This document shows, in pieces, positions 53,895 to 62,889 of a stretch of 64,000 nt of DNA. The DNA is taken from positions 124,001 through 188,000 of the forward strand of contig NZ_FZOU01000006.1 of assembly GCF_900188085.1 (NCBI RefSeq). The letters are read 5' to 3'. The stretch comes from Granulicella rosea. GTDB lineage: Bacteria; Acidobacteriota; Terriglobia; Terriglobales; Acidobacteriaceae. The notes under the pieces are model-generated. The model worked only from the letters and a program-made list of their open reading frames with translations, did no database searches and was not told where the DNA came from. Position 1 is the stretch's first letter; every line of letters starts with the position of its first letter. The translations under genes were made by a program, and so were the position numbers.

Positions 53895-54023
53895 CCAGGG
53901 GCTAACGCCCGCGTTGTTGCCGGGGTTGAGCGCCAAGGCTGAAGCCTTGGCCTACCTAGAAGCAAAGACAGGCCAACCGTCGCCTCTCTTATTTGTCATT
54001 CCCGCAGGGAATCTGCTTTTGCT
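53895..54023. repeat. Palindromic repeats after the ada operon
   Basis: CCAGGGGCTAACGCCC (53895-53910), CCAAGGCTGAAGCCTTGG (53933-53950, perfect 18-bp palindrome) and GTCATTCCCGCAGGGAATC (53996-54014). They fill the convergent gap 53850-54084; nothing else is seen there. Confidence 0.65.
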
Positions 54024-54084
54024 TCTGGCTGCTGCGACCCCGTTCAGAGCATAACCCCACGATAGCTTCGCCACGGCTCAGCGA

Positions 54085-54801
54085 TCATGGGGCACCTGCG
54101 GGTTTCCGCTTCTCCAGCAACTTCCCGGCTCCGGGAAGAATCTCCTCTTCACGGAGGCACGGTTTGAACTGTGTGATGCAGGCGAGCCGAAAGTTCATCG
54201 CTGCCCGTTTCGCCGAAGGATCGAGTGCAGGATCGAACTCTACCAAAAGGCCCATCTTGGTTGAGAGCACTCTTCGATGATCGGGTAAAGGCAAGAGAGT
54301 CTGTGCACCCTGCGGCGCGTATCCCGCAATCTCCTGCGATCCCGCAAAGATTTCCCGGCTCTGCCCATGGACGGATGACTCGCCCTCCACCCCTTCCCCG
54401 AAATAGACCCTCGCGACGACACCATCTTCGATAGCGAACCCTCCACGCACGAGGGACGATCGCAGGCCGAGGTCGACCGCTGCATGTGGAATCAGATTTC
54501 TCAAGCCGGATCGTGTCGCATCGTAGCGAGCCCATGAAGGCAGCGTCGTCTCCAGAACGACCGCATAGAAGCAACTCCTCGGCTTGCATTCGGCATTGCC
54601 CGCAACCTTCCAACGACCGAGAAAGTGATTCACCGCATCGGCAGGCGGAGTTCCCACCTCCAGCGTCCGCACATCCGCCAGCAGCCGCTGCGCCCGCCAG
54701 CGCAGCACCCACTGCGCGCCCACGGCCCACATCCATGCCATGAAAAAAAGGATCATCGTCAGTGCGAGCAGTTGACGTATCCAATGAAGAAGTTGCGTCA
54801 T
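54085..54801 (-). CDS. Single-TM protein of unknown function
   Basis: 238 residues. One N-terminal TM helix (about 12-30) then a soluble region with paired Cys (ECKPRSC near 71-77, ITQFKPC near 214-220), which suggests an extracytoplasmic location with disulfides. No known motif. The ATG at 54801 has no strong ribosome-binding site. A competing frame on the same strand (54149-54895) is less likely because its composition is unusual and it lacks a clear TM/soluble layout. Confidence 0.5.
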   Translation of the reverse strand: MTQLLHWIRQLLALTMILFFMAWMWAVGAQWVLRWRAQRLLADVRTLEVGTPPADAVNHFLGRWKVAGNAECKPRSCFYAVVLETTLPSWARYDATRSGLRNLIPHAAVDLGLRSSLVRGGFAIEDGVVARVYFGEGVEGESSVHGQSREIFAGSQEIAGYAPQGAQTLLPLPDHRRVLSTKMGLLVEFDPALDPSAKRAAMNFRLACITQFKPCLREEEILPGAGKLLEKRKPAGAP

Positions 54802-54851
54802 GCCCAGCAGTAGAACGCATCCAATGGACGCAAGCCAAGTAAATTACTCCT

Positions 54852-56174
54852 ATGCCGGAAACTGTCCAGGAAAACAGCGTCGACGCAGCCGCCATCTACC
54901 GCCGTATCACGTGGCGGCTGATCCCCTACATCTTCATCCTGTACATCCTCGCCTACCTCGACCGGGTCAACGTCGGCTTTGCGGCGCTGGAGATGAAGCG
55001 CGACCTGCACCTCTCGGACACGGTCTACGGCACGGGCGCGGGCATCTTCTTCCTCGGGTCGTCGCTCTTCGACCTGCCCAGCAATCTGCTGCTGGGCAAG
55101 GTAGGCCCACGCATCTGGATCGCGCGCATCATGATCACCTGGGGCATCATCGCGACCTGCATGATGGCCGTGAAGGGCGCGCATAGCTTCTACCTGCTGC
55201 GGTTCCTGCTGGGTGTGTCCGAGGCGGGGTTCTTTCCTGGCATGATCCTCTACCTCACCTACTGGTTCCCTTCGCGCGAGCGGGCGCGGGCGGTGGCGAA
55301 GTTCATGACCGCGACCTCGATCGCGGGCGTCGTCGGCGGGCCGCTTTCGAGCGCGCTGCTGAAGCTGGAAGGCCACTCCGGCCTGCATGGCTGGCAGTGG
55401 CTGTTTCTCGTCGAAGGCGTGCCGACGATCCTGATGGGCGTCTCGGTTCTCTTCGTCCTCCGCGACCGGCCGGACGACGCGCCGTGGCTCTCCGAACCCG
55501 AGAAGAAGTGGCTCGACAACGAGCTGGAGCAGGACCGCAAGGCAGGCGGCGCGAGCGACAAGCACCACCTGCTCGACGCCTTCAAGACGCCGATGGTCTG
55601 GGTGCTGGCGGGCATCTTCTTCCTCGATCAGATCGGCGTCTACACGGTGAATCTGTGGATGCCGCTGGTGCTGAACAGCTTCCTGCACGCCTCGAATCCG
55701 TCGGGCGCGAGCACCATCGCGAAATACGCGACCGTGCCGTACATTGCCGCCGCGATCTTCACGGTGCTGATCGGCTGGAACTCCGACCGCACGGGCGAGC
55801 GGCGCGGCCACATCGCGCTGTGCCTGCTGCTCTCGGCCGCGGGCTTCGGCTGGGCGGCATATGCCGGATCGCTGGCGGCCGCGCTCTGCGCGATGACGCT
55901 CGCCGCGATGGGCTACTGGTCGCTGATGGGCCCGTTCTGGACGCTGCCTACCGGCGTGCTCGGTGGACAGGCCGCGGCCGGCGGCGTGGCGATCATCACG
56001 ATGGTCGGCGGCATCGGCGGCTTCTCCGGCCCGTACGTTACCGGGCGGTTGAAGGATCTGACCCACAACTACACCGCCGGTCTGCTGCTGATCGGCGGGC
56101 TGGCCGTGGTGGGCGCGGGATTGTGTTTTGTGCTCAAGAGACCTGTGACGGAAGAGCGTGGAGCCCAGGGCTGA
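54852..56174 (+). CDS. MFS transporter, anion:cation symporter (ACS) family
   Basis: 440 residues with twelve TM helices. ACS hallmarks: RLIPYIFILYILAYLDRVNVGFAALEMKRDL near the start, GAGIFFLGSSLFDLPSNLLLGKVGPRIWIARIMITWG (motif A region), RFLLGVSEAGFFPGMILYLTYWFPSRERARA, and GPLSSALL. Relatives carry phthalate, glucarate, tartrate or hydroxyphenylacetate type anions. Substrate unknown here. Convergent with the chloride channel gene. Confidence 0.88.
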   Translation: MPETVQENSVDAAAIYRRITWRLIPYIFILYILAYLDRVNVGFAALEMKRDLHLSDTVYGTGAGIFFLGSSLFDLPSNLLLGKVGPRIWIARIMITWGIIATCMMAVKGAHSFYLLRFLLGVSEAGFFPGMILYLTYWFPSRERARAVAKFMTATSIAGVVGGPLSSALLKLEGHSGLHGWQWLFLVEGVPTILMGVSVLFVLRDRPDDAPWLSEPEKKWLDNELEQDRKAGGASDKHHLLDAFKTPMVWVLAGIFFLDQIGVYTVNLWMPLVLNSFLHASNPSGASTIAKYATVPYIAAAIFTVLIGWNSDRTGERRGHIALCLLLSAAGFGWAAYAGSLAAALCAMTLAAMGYWSLMGPFWTLPTGVLGGQAAAGGVAIITMVGGIGGFSGPYVTGRLKDLTHNYTAGLLLIGGLAVVGAGLCFVLKRPVTEERGAQG

Positions 56175-56203
56175 ACCCCCGTGAATCCGCCAAAGTGCTG
56201 GCG

Positions 56204-57544
56204 CTAGACAGCCCGTTCACGCACCCGCTGATCCCCTGAGACGGACGCATCTCCCGAAACGGCGTACGCCACTGCCGCGCCCATCAGCGCCGGAACGAGG
56301 AATGCGTGGCCGCCCGTTGCCTCCGCCACGAAGACCACCGCCGCCAGCGGCGTCTTATAAGCAGCGGAGAGGAACGACGACATGCCGACCGCCGCGTAGA
56401 GCGAGACCGAGGCCGTCCGGACGACGGTCTGGGCGAAGGCGACTCCCAGGCCGCCGCCAGTGAGAAAGAGCGGTACGAACATCGCGCTGACCCCGCCCGC
56501 GCCCAGCGTGAACGCAGTCGCCGCCAGCTTCAACCCACCGAATACAACCAGCTCCGACGAGCTGTGATGCGTGTTGAGAATCATCCCCACTGCCCCGTAG
56601 TTCGGACCGATCGGGATCAGGTCGCCCGGATAGAGATGCAGGAACGCCACGCCGCAAAGCCCGGTGAGCAGACCGCCCAGCGTCAGCTTCATCCAGTGCG
56701 GCGCCCGGCACGCCACCACCGCGCGGCGCAGGCGCCCGAAGGTGATGACGAAGGCCATCGCCAGCAGCCCGATCAGACCACCCAGCAGCGCGCACCACAG
56801 CAGGTCGCGCATCGTGTAGCCGGCGGCGCTGGCGAAGTTGAAGAGCGGATCCGTGCCCAGGAACGCGCCCAGCGTGAGGTAGGAGATGACGGACGCGATC
56901 AGCGACGGCATCAGCGCCTCGTGCGCCAGGTCGTCCTTGTACGGCATCTCGAGCGCAAAGACGATGCCCGTCAGCGGAGCCCGAAACACCGCCGACATGC
57001 CCGCCGCGGCGCCGCAGATCAGCATGATGCGCCGGTCTCTTGCGGTCAGCTCGAACCGGCGCAGCCGCTCAAGCCGTGTCCAGAGCCACGACCCCAGCGC
57101 CGCGCCGCCGTAGATGCTCGGCCCTTCGAGCGCCGCGCTGCCGCCCGCGCCCACGGTCGCCACCGCAGCCAGCAGCTTGGCCGGGAACGGCCGCACGTCG
57201 ATCCGGCCGCCATGCTCGTGGTACGACCGGATGACCTCCTCGGTCGAGTGCTCGTTCGCATCCGGCGTCAGGTACTGCATGATGAGGCCCGCCACCGCGC
57301 ATCCAGCCGCCACGCCCGGCACAATCGCCCAGTGATGGCCCAGATAGAAACCCAGCACCGCCGGCCAGGTCAGCCGCAGAATCGCCACCGCGACCAGCGT
57401 CACCGCAAGCCCCACCGTCACGCCGATGAGAGGCGCGACGAGCAGCCACTTATGCAGGCTCCGGGCATAGGTCGCGGCGAAGTCCGCATGCACCAGCGGC
57501 AGGCGGCGCCTCAAAAATGTGGGCTTCGGATCGTCCATTTCCAT
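56204..57544 (-). CDS. ClC-family chloride channel/antiporter
   Basis: 446 residues. Membrane core with GAGGSAALEGPSIYGGAALGSWL (the GxEGP gating Glu), ICGAAAGMSAVFRAPLTGIVFALEM, and the later LGAGGVSAMFVPLFLTGGGLG (third ion-binding region) and YAAVGMSSFLSAAYKTPLAAVVFVAEATGG. There is no CBS domain. The MarR gene ends 1 nt before its ATG on the same strand, so MarR and ClC are one operon. Transport mode (channel or H+/Cl- exchange) cannot be decided by eye. Confidence 0.9.
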   Translation of the reverse strand: MEMDDPKPTFLRRRLPLVHADFAATYARSLHKWLLVAPLIGVTVGLAVTLVAVAILRLTWPAVLGFYLGHHWAIVPGVAAGCAVAGLIMQYLTPDANEHSTEEVIRSYHEHGGRIDVRPFPAKLLAAVATVGAGGSAALEGPSIYGGAALGSWLWTRLERLRRFELTARDRRIMLICGAAAGMSAVFRAPLTGIVFALEMPYKDDLAHEALMPSLIASVISYLTLGAFLGTDPLFNFASAAGYTMRDLLWCALLGGLIGLLAMAFVITFGRLRRAVVACRAPHWMKLTLGGLLTGLCGVAFLHLYPGDLIPIGPNYGAVGMILNTHHSSSELVVFGGLKLAATAFTLGAGGVSAMFVPLFLTGGGLGVAFAQTVVRTASVSLYAAVGMSSFLSAAYKTPLAAVVFVAEATGGHAFLVPALMGAAVAYAVSGDASVSGDQRVRERAV

Positions 57545-57545
57545 C

Positions 57546-57968
57546 TCACCTCACCAGCCTTCCCAGCGCCTCGATCATCTGCGGACCGAGCTCGTGCAGC
57601 TCGCGCGTGTGGTCGTCCGAAAGCTCTTCGAGCATCCGCAGGCCCTCCGGCGTCAACCGCAGCAGCACAGCGCGACGGTCGCGCGGGTCCGGCTCGCGCA
57701 CCAGCAGCCCGGCCTCGACACAGCGGTCGCTCAGCTCGACCACGCTGTGGTGACGCAGGCTCAGCCGCTCGGCCAGGTAGCCGACCGTCGCCGGCTCGCC
57801 CGCCGGCCGCCCCGCGACCTGCAGCAGAAGCTGGTGCTGCTGGGGCGCGACGCCAACGCGCGCGGCCGCCTTTTCGCTGAAGTGCAGGAACCGCCGCAGA
57901 ACGTAGCGGAACTCGGCCAGCGCCTGCAGGCGGTCGGAGTTGGTGGAGGTTTCTCGACGAGTGTTCAC
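57546..57968 (-). CDS. MarR-family transcriptional regulator
   Basis: 140 residues from a GTG at 57968. Winged helix: TVGYLAERLSLRHHSVVELSDRCVEAGLLVREPDPRDRRAVLLRLTPEGLRML, typical of MarR with the DPRDRR wing. It is followed by the ClC gene after 1 nt. A perfect 15-bp palindrome lies 5 nt upstream of its start, so it probably represses its own operon until a ligand binds. Confidence 0.9.
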   Translation of the reverse strand: MNTRRETSTNSDRLQALAEFRYVLRRFLHFSEKAAARVGVAPQQHQLLLQVAGRPAGEPATVGYLAERLSLRHHSVVELSDRCVEAGLLVREPDPRDRRAVLLRLTPEGLRMLEELSDDHTRELHELGPQMIEALGRLVR

Positions 57969-57973
57969 ATTTG

Positions 57974-57988
57974 TATCGTATCACGATA
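57974..57988 (-). promoter_or_regulatory. Probable MarR operator
   Basis: TATCGT-ATC-ACGATA, a 15-bp inverted repeat with a 3-bp centre, 5 nt before the marR GTG and 54 nt before the response-regulator ATG on the other strand. MarR dimers typically bind palindromes of this size. Position suggests autorepression and possibly an effect on the divergent efflux operon. Confidence 0.65.
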
Positions 57989-58042
57989 TAAATTGCGCCT
58001 CCGCATATCGCTCCCACCCTCTTCTGGGTCATACTGACCACC

Positions 58043-58720
58043 ATGCGTGTCCTCCTCGTAGAAGACGAACTCCGCCTTGCCGAAAACGTCGCCACCGCCC
58101 TGCGCGATGGCCCAGGCTTCGCCGTCGACCATGCGCCAGACGGCGAAACAGGCGCCGATCTTGCCTCGAACCTCTGTTACGACGCCATCGTGCTGGACCT
58201 GATGCTGCCGAAGCTGGACGGCCTCGGAGTGGTCACGCGCATCCGCGCCACGGGCGACCGCACGCCGGTGCTGATTCTGACCGCGCGCTCCGAGCCTGCG
58301 TCCATCGTCGAGCTGTTGAACGCGGGCGCGGACGACTATCTCGCCAAGCCCTTCGACCTGGGCGAGCTGCTGGCGCGGGTGAAGGCGCTCATCCGTCGCG
58401 GCAAAGGCATCGCGCACCCGGTGCTGCGCTTCGCCGATATCGAAATGAACACGCTCGAACAGAGCATTCATCGCGCGGGCGTGGCGATCGATCTGTCGCC
58501 CACCGAGTACCGCATCCTGGCATATCTCATGCACCGCCCTCGTGTCGTGGTCCCGCGGCGCGAGCTGCTCGAACACCTCTACGACTACAACTGGGAGCAC
58601 CACTCGAACGTCATCGAGGTGCATCTTTCGAACCTGCGGCGCAAGCTGGACGCGGGCTCGTCAAGCTCCTGCATCGAGACGATGCGCGGGCGCGGATATC
58701 GGCTGGTCTCGGGCGCGTAA
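58043..58720 (+). CDS. OmpR-family response regulator
   Basis: 225 residues. Receiver: acidic pair in LLVEDE, phosphoacceptor D52 (IVLDLMLP), Thr in ILTARSE, Lys102 in AKPFD. The winged-helix output domain (about 128-222) contains LSPTEYRILAYLMHRPRVVVPRRELLEHLY and HLSNLRRKLD...ETMRGRGYRLV. It pairs with the histidine kinase 3 nt downstream and probably controls the efflux genes that follow. Confidence 0.94.
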   Translation: MRVLLVEDELRLAENVATALRDGPGFAVDHAPDGETGADLASNLCYDAIVLDLMLPKLDGLGVVTRIRATGDRTPVLILTARSEPASIVELLNAGADDYLAKPFDLGELLARVKALIRRGKGIAHPVLRFADIEMNTLEQSIHRAGVAIDLSPTEYRILAYLMHRPRVVVPRRELLEHLYDYNWEHHSNVIEVHLSNLRRKLDAGSSSSCIETMRGRGYRLVSGA

Positions 58721-58723
58721 GCG

Positions 58724-60109
58724 ATGAGCATGAAGCGACACTCCATCTCGCGCCGCATGATCGCCATCGTCCTGGTGGTGGAGTTTGCCAGCGCGCTGGC
58801 GGTGACGGGGCTGGCGCTGGCGCATGAGCGGCGGATCCGCTTTCGCGCGCTCGAGGCCACCATTCGCGGACATGCGGATTCGCTGGTCGGCGCGGTGCAG
58901 GACTCCGACGACGTCAGCACCAAAGTGATGCTCGACGGCACCCAGAAGACGCTGCCCAAGGCCGATCTCTACGAGGTGCGCGACGAGCATGGCGCCTTGC
59001 TTGGGCGGTCCGAGCGCTGGAGCGACGAAGTGCCGCCGGAGCTGGCGCCTGACCGCTACGCCGAGTTTCAACTGAACCGCCAGACCTACATGGTGTTGCA
59101 CCACGACGGCGTGCGCGTGGTCGATCCGGGCACGACGGGCGGCGGCCAGACCCACCTGCTGCATGTCACCTATGCCTCGTCCGAAGCGCACATACGGCAT
59201 GAGATCGCGGAGGCGGTCAGCTTCTACGCGCTCACCAGCCTGGCGCTGCTGCTGGCGACGGGACTGATCCTGTGGTGGCTGCTGACGCGCGAGCTGGCGC
59301 CCGTGCACGAGCTGGCGACGCAGGCCACGCGGGTCTCGGTCACGAGCTGGGAGTTCCACCCCTCGGACCGCGTGATGGCGACCGATGAGCTGGCGCCGCT
59401 GGCAAAGGCGCTGGGCGCCGCGCTGACCGGGCTGGAGGCATCCTTCACGCAACAGGAGCGCTTCGTCTCGGACGCGGCCCACGAGCTGAAGACCGCGACC
59501 GCCGTGGTCAAGAGTTCGCTGCAGTTGCTGAGCATGCGCGAGCGCACGGCCGAGGAGTATCGCGCGGGCCTGCTGCGCAGCGAGCGCGACTGCGAGCGCA
59601 TGGAGGAGATCGTCGCGCGCATGCTGGCGCTGGCGCGCGTCGGCGCCTCGGCGCAGCCCCTGCCCGCGCTGCGGACGTGCAGCGTCGTGAAGGTGCTGCG
59701 CGAGGTCGCGGAACAGTTGCAGCCGATCGCCGAGGTGCGCGAGATCGCGCTGCGCCTGGAGATCGAAGACAGACTCTCGACCGCGCCGCTGGACGCCGAC
59801 GAGCTGCGGCTGATCTGCTCGAACCTGCTGCTGAATGCGATCCAGTACAGCCCGAACGAGACGACCATCACCGCGACGGTCACGCACTCCGGCCTGCGCA
59901 TCGCGGACCAGGGCCACGGCATCGCGCCGGAGGCTCTGCCGCACGTCTTCGAACGCTTCTTTCGCGGCGACGCCAGCCGCAGCCGCGAGACGGGCGGCGC
60001 GGGCCTGGGACTCGCCATCTGCAAGGCCATCGTGGACCGCGTGCAGGGCGAGATCGCGATCGCGAGTTCGTCCGCCGGAACGACCTTGACGGTGCGCTTT
60101 CCCGGATAG
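58724..60109 (+). CDS. Sensor histidine kinase with unusual H-box
   Basis: 461 residues. TM helices at about 11-33 and 166-188 flank a periplasmic sensor of ~130 residues, then a HAMP-like region. H-box FVSDAAHELKTATAV: the phosphorylated His is there but the Pro that normally follows (HELRTP) is replaced by Ala. N-box LLLNAIQYS, G1 IADQGHGIAPE, F-box FERFF, G2 GGAGLGLAI are all present. It forms a two-component system with the preceding regulator; the signal is unknown. Confidence 0.93.
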   Translation: MSMKRHSISRRMIAIVLVVEFASALAVTGLALAHERRIRFRALEATIRGHADSLVGAVQDSDDVSTKVMLDGTQKTLPKADLYEVRDEHGALLGRSERWSDEVPPELAPDRYAEFQLNRQTYMVLHHDGVRVVDPGTTGGGQTHLLHVTYASSEAHIRHEIAEAVSFYALTSLALLLATGLILWWLLTRELAPVHELATQATRVSVTSWEFHPSDRVMATDELAPLAKALGAALTGLEASFTQQERFVSDAAHELKTATAVVKSSLQLLSMRERTAEEYRAGLLRSERDCERMEEIVARMLALARVGASAQPLPALRTCSVVKVLREVAEQLQPIAEVREIALRLEIEDRLSTAPLDADELRLICSNLLLNAIQYSPNETTITATVTHSGLRIADQGHGIAPEALPHVFERFFRGDASRSRETGGAGLGLAICKAIVDRVQGEIAIASSSAGTTLTVRFPG

Positions 60110-60178
60110 CTCCCCGGCCTGGCCGGGCGCGTGGCTTCTTCATCACCGCTTAAGAACGGTTTGCGAGCATAGGAGCTT

Positions 60179-61516
60179 GTGATAGAACAGGTTACCGCAC
60201 GCACCGCACACTCCCTGCTTCTGCTGCTTACGCTCGCCGGAGCGCTGCACGCGCAGTCGCCGGCGACGCCGCCCGTCATCACGCTCGACGAGGCCATCAG
60301 CCTCGCGCGCGCCAATGAACCGGCCTTTGCCAATGCAGCGGCTGCGGCGCGGGTTGCGCGGCTGGACAAAAGCATCGCCGCGGCCGCGCTGCTGCCATCC
60401 GCAACGTACCACAACCAGATCCTCTACACGCAGCCCAATGGCGGCACGAATCAGGCGGGATCGACCGGCTCGCAGTCGGCGCCGCGCTTCATCGCGAACA
60501 ACGCCGTGCATGAGTACGCGAGCCAGGCCGTCGTCTCCGAGACCTTTGGACTGCGGCAGTTGACCGCCGTCTCCCGCGCGGATGCGGCGGCGGCTGTCAC
60601 GGCGGCGGAGCTCGAGATCGCACGGCGTGGCCTGACCGCCACGGTCGTCGGGCTCTTCTACGGCTCGGTCGCGGCGGATCGAAAGCTGGTCGTCGCGGAG
60701 CGTGCGGCGGATGAGGCGAACGGCTTCACCAGCCTGACGGATAAGCGCGAGGACGCTCGCGAAGCCGCGCACGCCGATGTGGTGAAGGCTCAGTTGCAAC
60801 AGCAACAGCGCCAGCGCGACCTGGCCGATGCGAAGCTCGCGGCGGACAAGGCGCGGCTGGAGCTGGCCGTGCTGCTGCTGCCCGATCCGCGTTCGCCCTA
60901 CACGCTGAGCGCGCCCGACACGCCGCCCGCGCTCGCCACACGCGATGAGGTGGAAGCGGCCGCCGGCAAGTTGAACCCGGAGCTGCGGAGCGCGCTCGCC
61001 AGCCTGCGCGGCGCCTCGCTCGATGTGCGCGCCGCGAAGGCGGCCTACCTGCCCGATCTGGGTCTGAACTTCACCTACGGTATCGACGCCGAGCAGTTCG
61101 CCACCAAGGGACAGGACGGCGTGCGCAACCTCGGCTACTCGGCCGCCGCGACCATCGACATTCCCGTGTGGGACTGGCTTTCGACCGCGCACAAGGTGAA
61201 GCAGAGCGAGATTCTGCGCGACGCCGCGAAGGTCACGGTCACCGCCACGCAGCGGCGGCTGATCGCGGAGCTTGACGAGAGCTACGCCGAGGCCGAGGCC
61301 GCGCGCGACCAGCTCGCGTCGCTGGACCTGAGCGTCCAGACAGCCGGCGAAAGCCTGCGCCTGACGCGTCTGCGCTACACCGACGGCGAAGCGACCGTGC
61401 TCGAGGTGGTCGACGCACAGAACTCGCTGACCGCCGCCGAGCTGGCCCGCCAGGACGGCCGCACCCGCTACCAGACCGCACGCGCCAACCTCCAGCTCCT
61501 GACAGGAACTCTCTGA
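60179..61516 (+). CDS. TolC-family outer-membrane efflux protein
   Basis: 445 residues from a GTG at 60179 (AGGAG 4 nt upstream). A signal peptide ends near LHAQS. Two repeats of the long coiled-coil helices of the OEP fold: ITLDEAISLARANEPAFANAAAAARVARLD ... and LDVRAAKAAYLPDLGLNFTYG, with the C-terminal RYTDGEATVLEVVDAQNSLTAAELARQDGRTRYQTARANLQLLTG. It forms the outer-membrane duct. Its stop overlaps the adaptor start as TGATG. Confidence 0.92.
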   Translation: MIEQVTARTAHSLLLLLTLAGALHAQSPATPPVITLDEAISLARANEPAFANAAAAARVARLDKSIAAAALLPSATYHNQILYTQPNGGTNQAGSTGSQSAPRFIANNAVHEYASQAVVSETFGLRQLTAVSRADAAAAVTAAELEIARRGLTATVVGLFYGSVAADRKLVVAERAADEANGFTSLTDKREDAREAAHADVVKAQLQQQQRQRDLADAKLAADKARLELAVLLLPDPRSPYTLSAPDTPPALATRDEVEAAAGKLNPELRSALASLRGASLDVRAAKAAYLPDLGLNFTYGIDAEQFATKGQDGVRNLGYSAAATIDIPVWDWLSTAHKVKQSEILRDAAKVTVTATQRRLIAELDESYAEAEAARDQLASLDLSVQTAGESLRLTRLRYTDGEATVLEVVDAQNSLTAAELARQDGRTRYQTARANLQLLTGTL

Positions 61517-62889
61517 TGCCGAACGCCTCTAGCACCCACCACAAATCTGTCATCCAGAGCGAAGGCCATCGCAGCCTCACCGCGATGGCCGCAGTCGAAG
61601 GACCTGCTTCTCGCTTGCATCGGCACACTGCCTTGCTCGCAGCCGCGCTCGCCCTGTGCGTCTTTGCGCAAGGCTGCAAAAAAGCCGCCGAAGAGACGCC
61701 CAAGCCCGAGGTCTACGTCTCCGCCGCGCACCCCACGCAGGCCGACATCTCCGAAGAGATCACCGCCGACGCGACCCTCGCGCCGCTGGCGCAGGCGGCC
61801 ATCTCGCCCAAGGTCACCGCGCCGGTCAAGCGTTTCTACGTGCAGCGCGGCAGCAAGGTGAAGGCAGGCCAGCTACTCGCCACGCTTGAGAACAGCGATC
61901 TGAGCGCCGCCGCGCTCGACAACAAGGGCAGCTACACCGCCGCGCAGGCCGGCTACGAGACCGCCACCCGCGCGACCGTTCCCGAGGACGCGACCAAGGC
62001 GAAGCTCGATCTCGACCAGGCCAAAGCCACGCTCGATCTGAACCAGAGCATCGTCGCCAGCCGCGCGAAGCTCTTCGAGCAAGGCGCCATTCCGGGCCGC
62101 GACCTCGACACCGCCAGGGCCACGCTGGTGCAGGCGCAGGCCGCGTACGAGATCGCGAAGCAGCACCTGCAGTCGTTGCAGAACGTGAGCCAGAAGGCCG
62201 CGCTCGCGACCGCACAGGGTCAGCTCGAATCGGCGAAGGGCAAGTACCTTGGCGCACAGGCGCAGCTCAGCTACACCGAGATTCGCAGCCCCCTCTCGGG
62301 CGTCGTCACCGACCGGCCGCTCTTCGCAGGCGAGACCGCAGCCGCCGGCACGCCCGTCATCACGGTCATGGACGCGTCCGCGCTGCTCGCCAAGCTGCAC
62401 GTCTCGCAGATGCAGGCGCAGCAGCTCACGGTCGGCGCATCGGCGGAGATCGCCGTCCCCGGCGTCGACGAGCCCGTGCCCGCGAAGGTCTCGCTCATCA
62501 GCCCCGCGCTCGACCCCGGCAGCACGACCGTCGAGGTCTGGCTGCGCGTCGAAAACGCCGGCGGCAAGCTGAAGGCCGGCACGCCCGTCCACGCGACCAT
62601 CACCGGCCGCCCCGTCGCCCATGCGCTGACGCTGCCGGCCGAGGCCATCCAGACCGGGCAGGACGGCGCGAAGACCGTGCTCGTCATCGCAGCCGACGGC
62701 ACGGCGCACAAGAAGCCCGTCACGCTCGGCATCGAGACGCCGGAGTCCGTGCAGATCCTCACCGGCGTCACCGCGCAGGACTACGTCGTGACCACCGGCG
62801 CCTATGGCCTCGACGACAACACCCGCGTGAAGGTCGGCACGGCGCCCGCCGAGGCCGACGACAAGAAGGCCGCTGGAGACGAGAAATGA
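61516..62889 (+). CDS. RND efflux periplasmic adaptor (HlyD/MFP) lipoprotein
   Basis: 457 residues. The lipobox FAQGC (Cys about 53) anchors it to the inner membrane. Barrel-sandwich part with APVKRFYVQRGSKVKAGQLLATLE, a long helical hairpin (about 150-235), then SYTEIRSPLSGVVTDRPLFAGETAAAGTPVITVMD and the membrane-proximal domain. The first ~35 residues are odd: the DNA at 61549-61612 is a copy of the genome's intergenic GTCATCC...GGACCTGC repeat with an inserted hairpin. A start at 61585 (ATG) would begin inside it. The stop overlaps the transporter start (ATGA). Confidence 0.92.
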   Translation: MPNASSTHHKSVIQSEGHRSLTAMAAVEGPASRLHRHTALLAAALALCVFAQGCKKAAEETPKPEVYVSAAHPTQADISEEITADATLAPLAQAAISPKVTAPVKRFYVQRGSKVKAGQLLATLENSDLSAAALDNKGSYTAAQAGYETATRATVPEDATKAKLDLDQAKATLDLNQSIVASRAKLFEQGAIPGRDLDTARATLVQAQAAYEIAKQHLQSLQNVSQKAALATAQGQLESAKGKYLGAQAQLSYTEIRSPLSGVVTDRPLFAGETAAAGTPVITVMDASALLAKLHVSQMQAQQLTVGASAEIAVPGVDEPVPAKVSLISPALDPGSTTVEVWLRVENAGGKLKAGTPVHATITGRPVAHALTLPAEAIQTGQDGAKTVLVIAADGTAHKKPVTLGIETPESVQILTGVTAQDYVVTTGAYGLDDNTRVKVGTAPAEADDKKAAGDEK

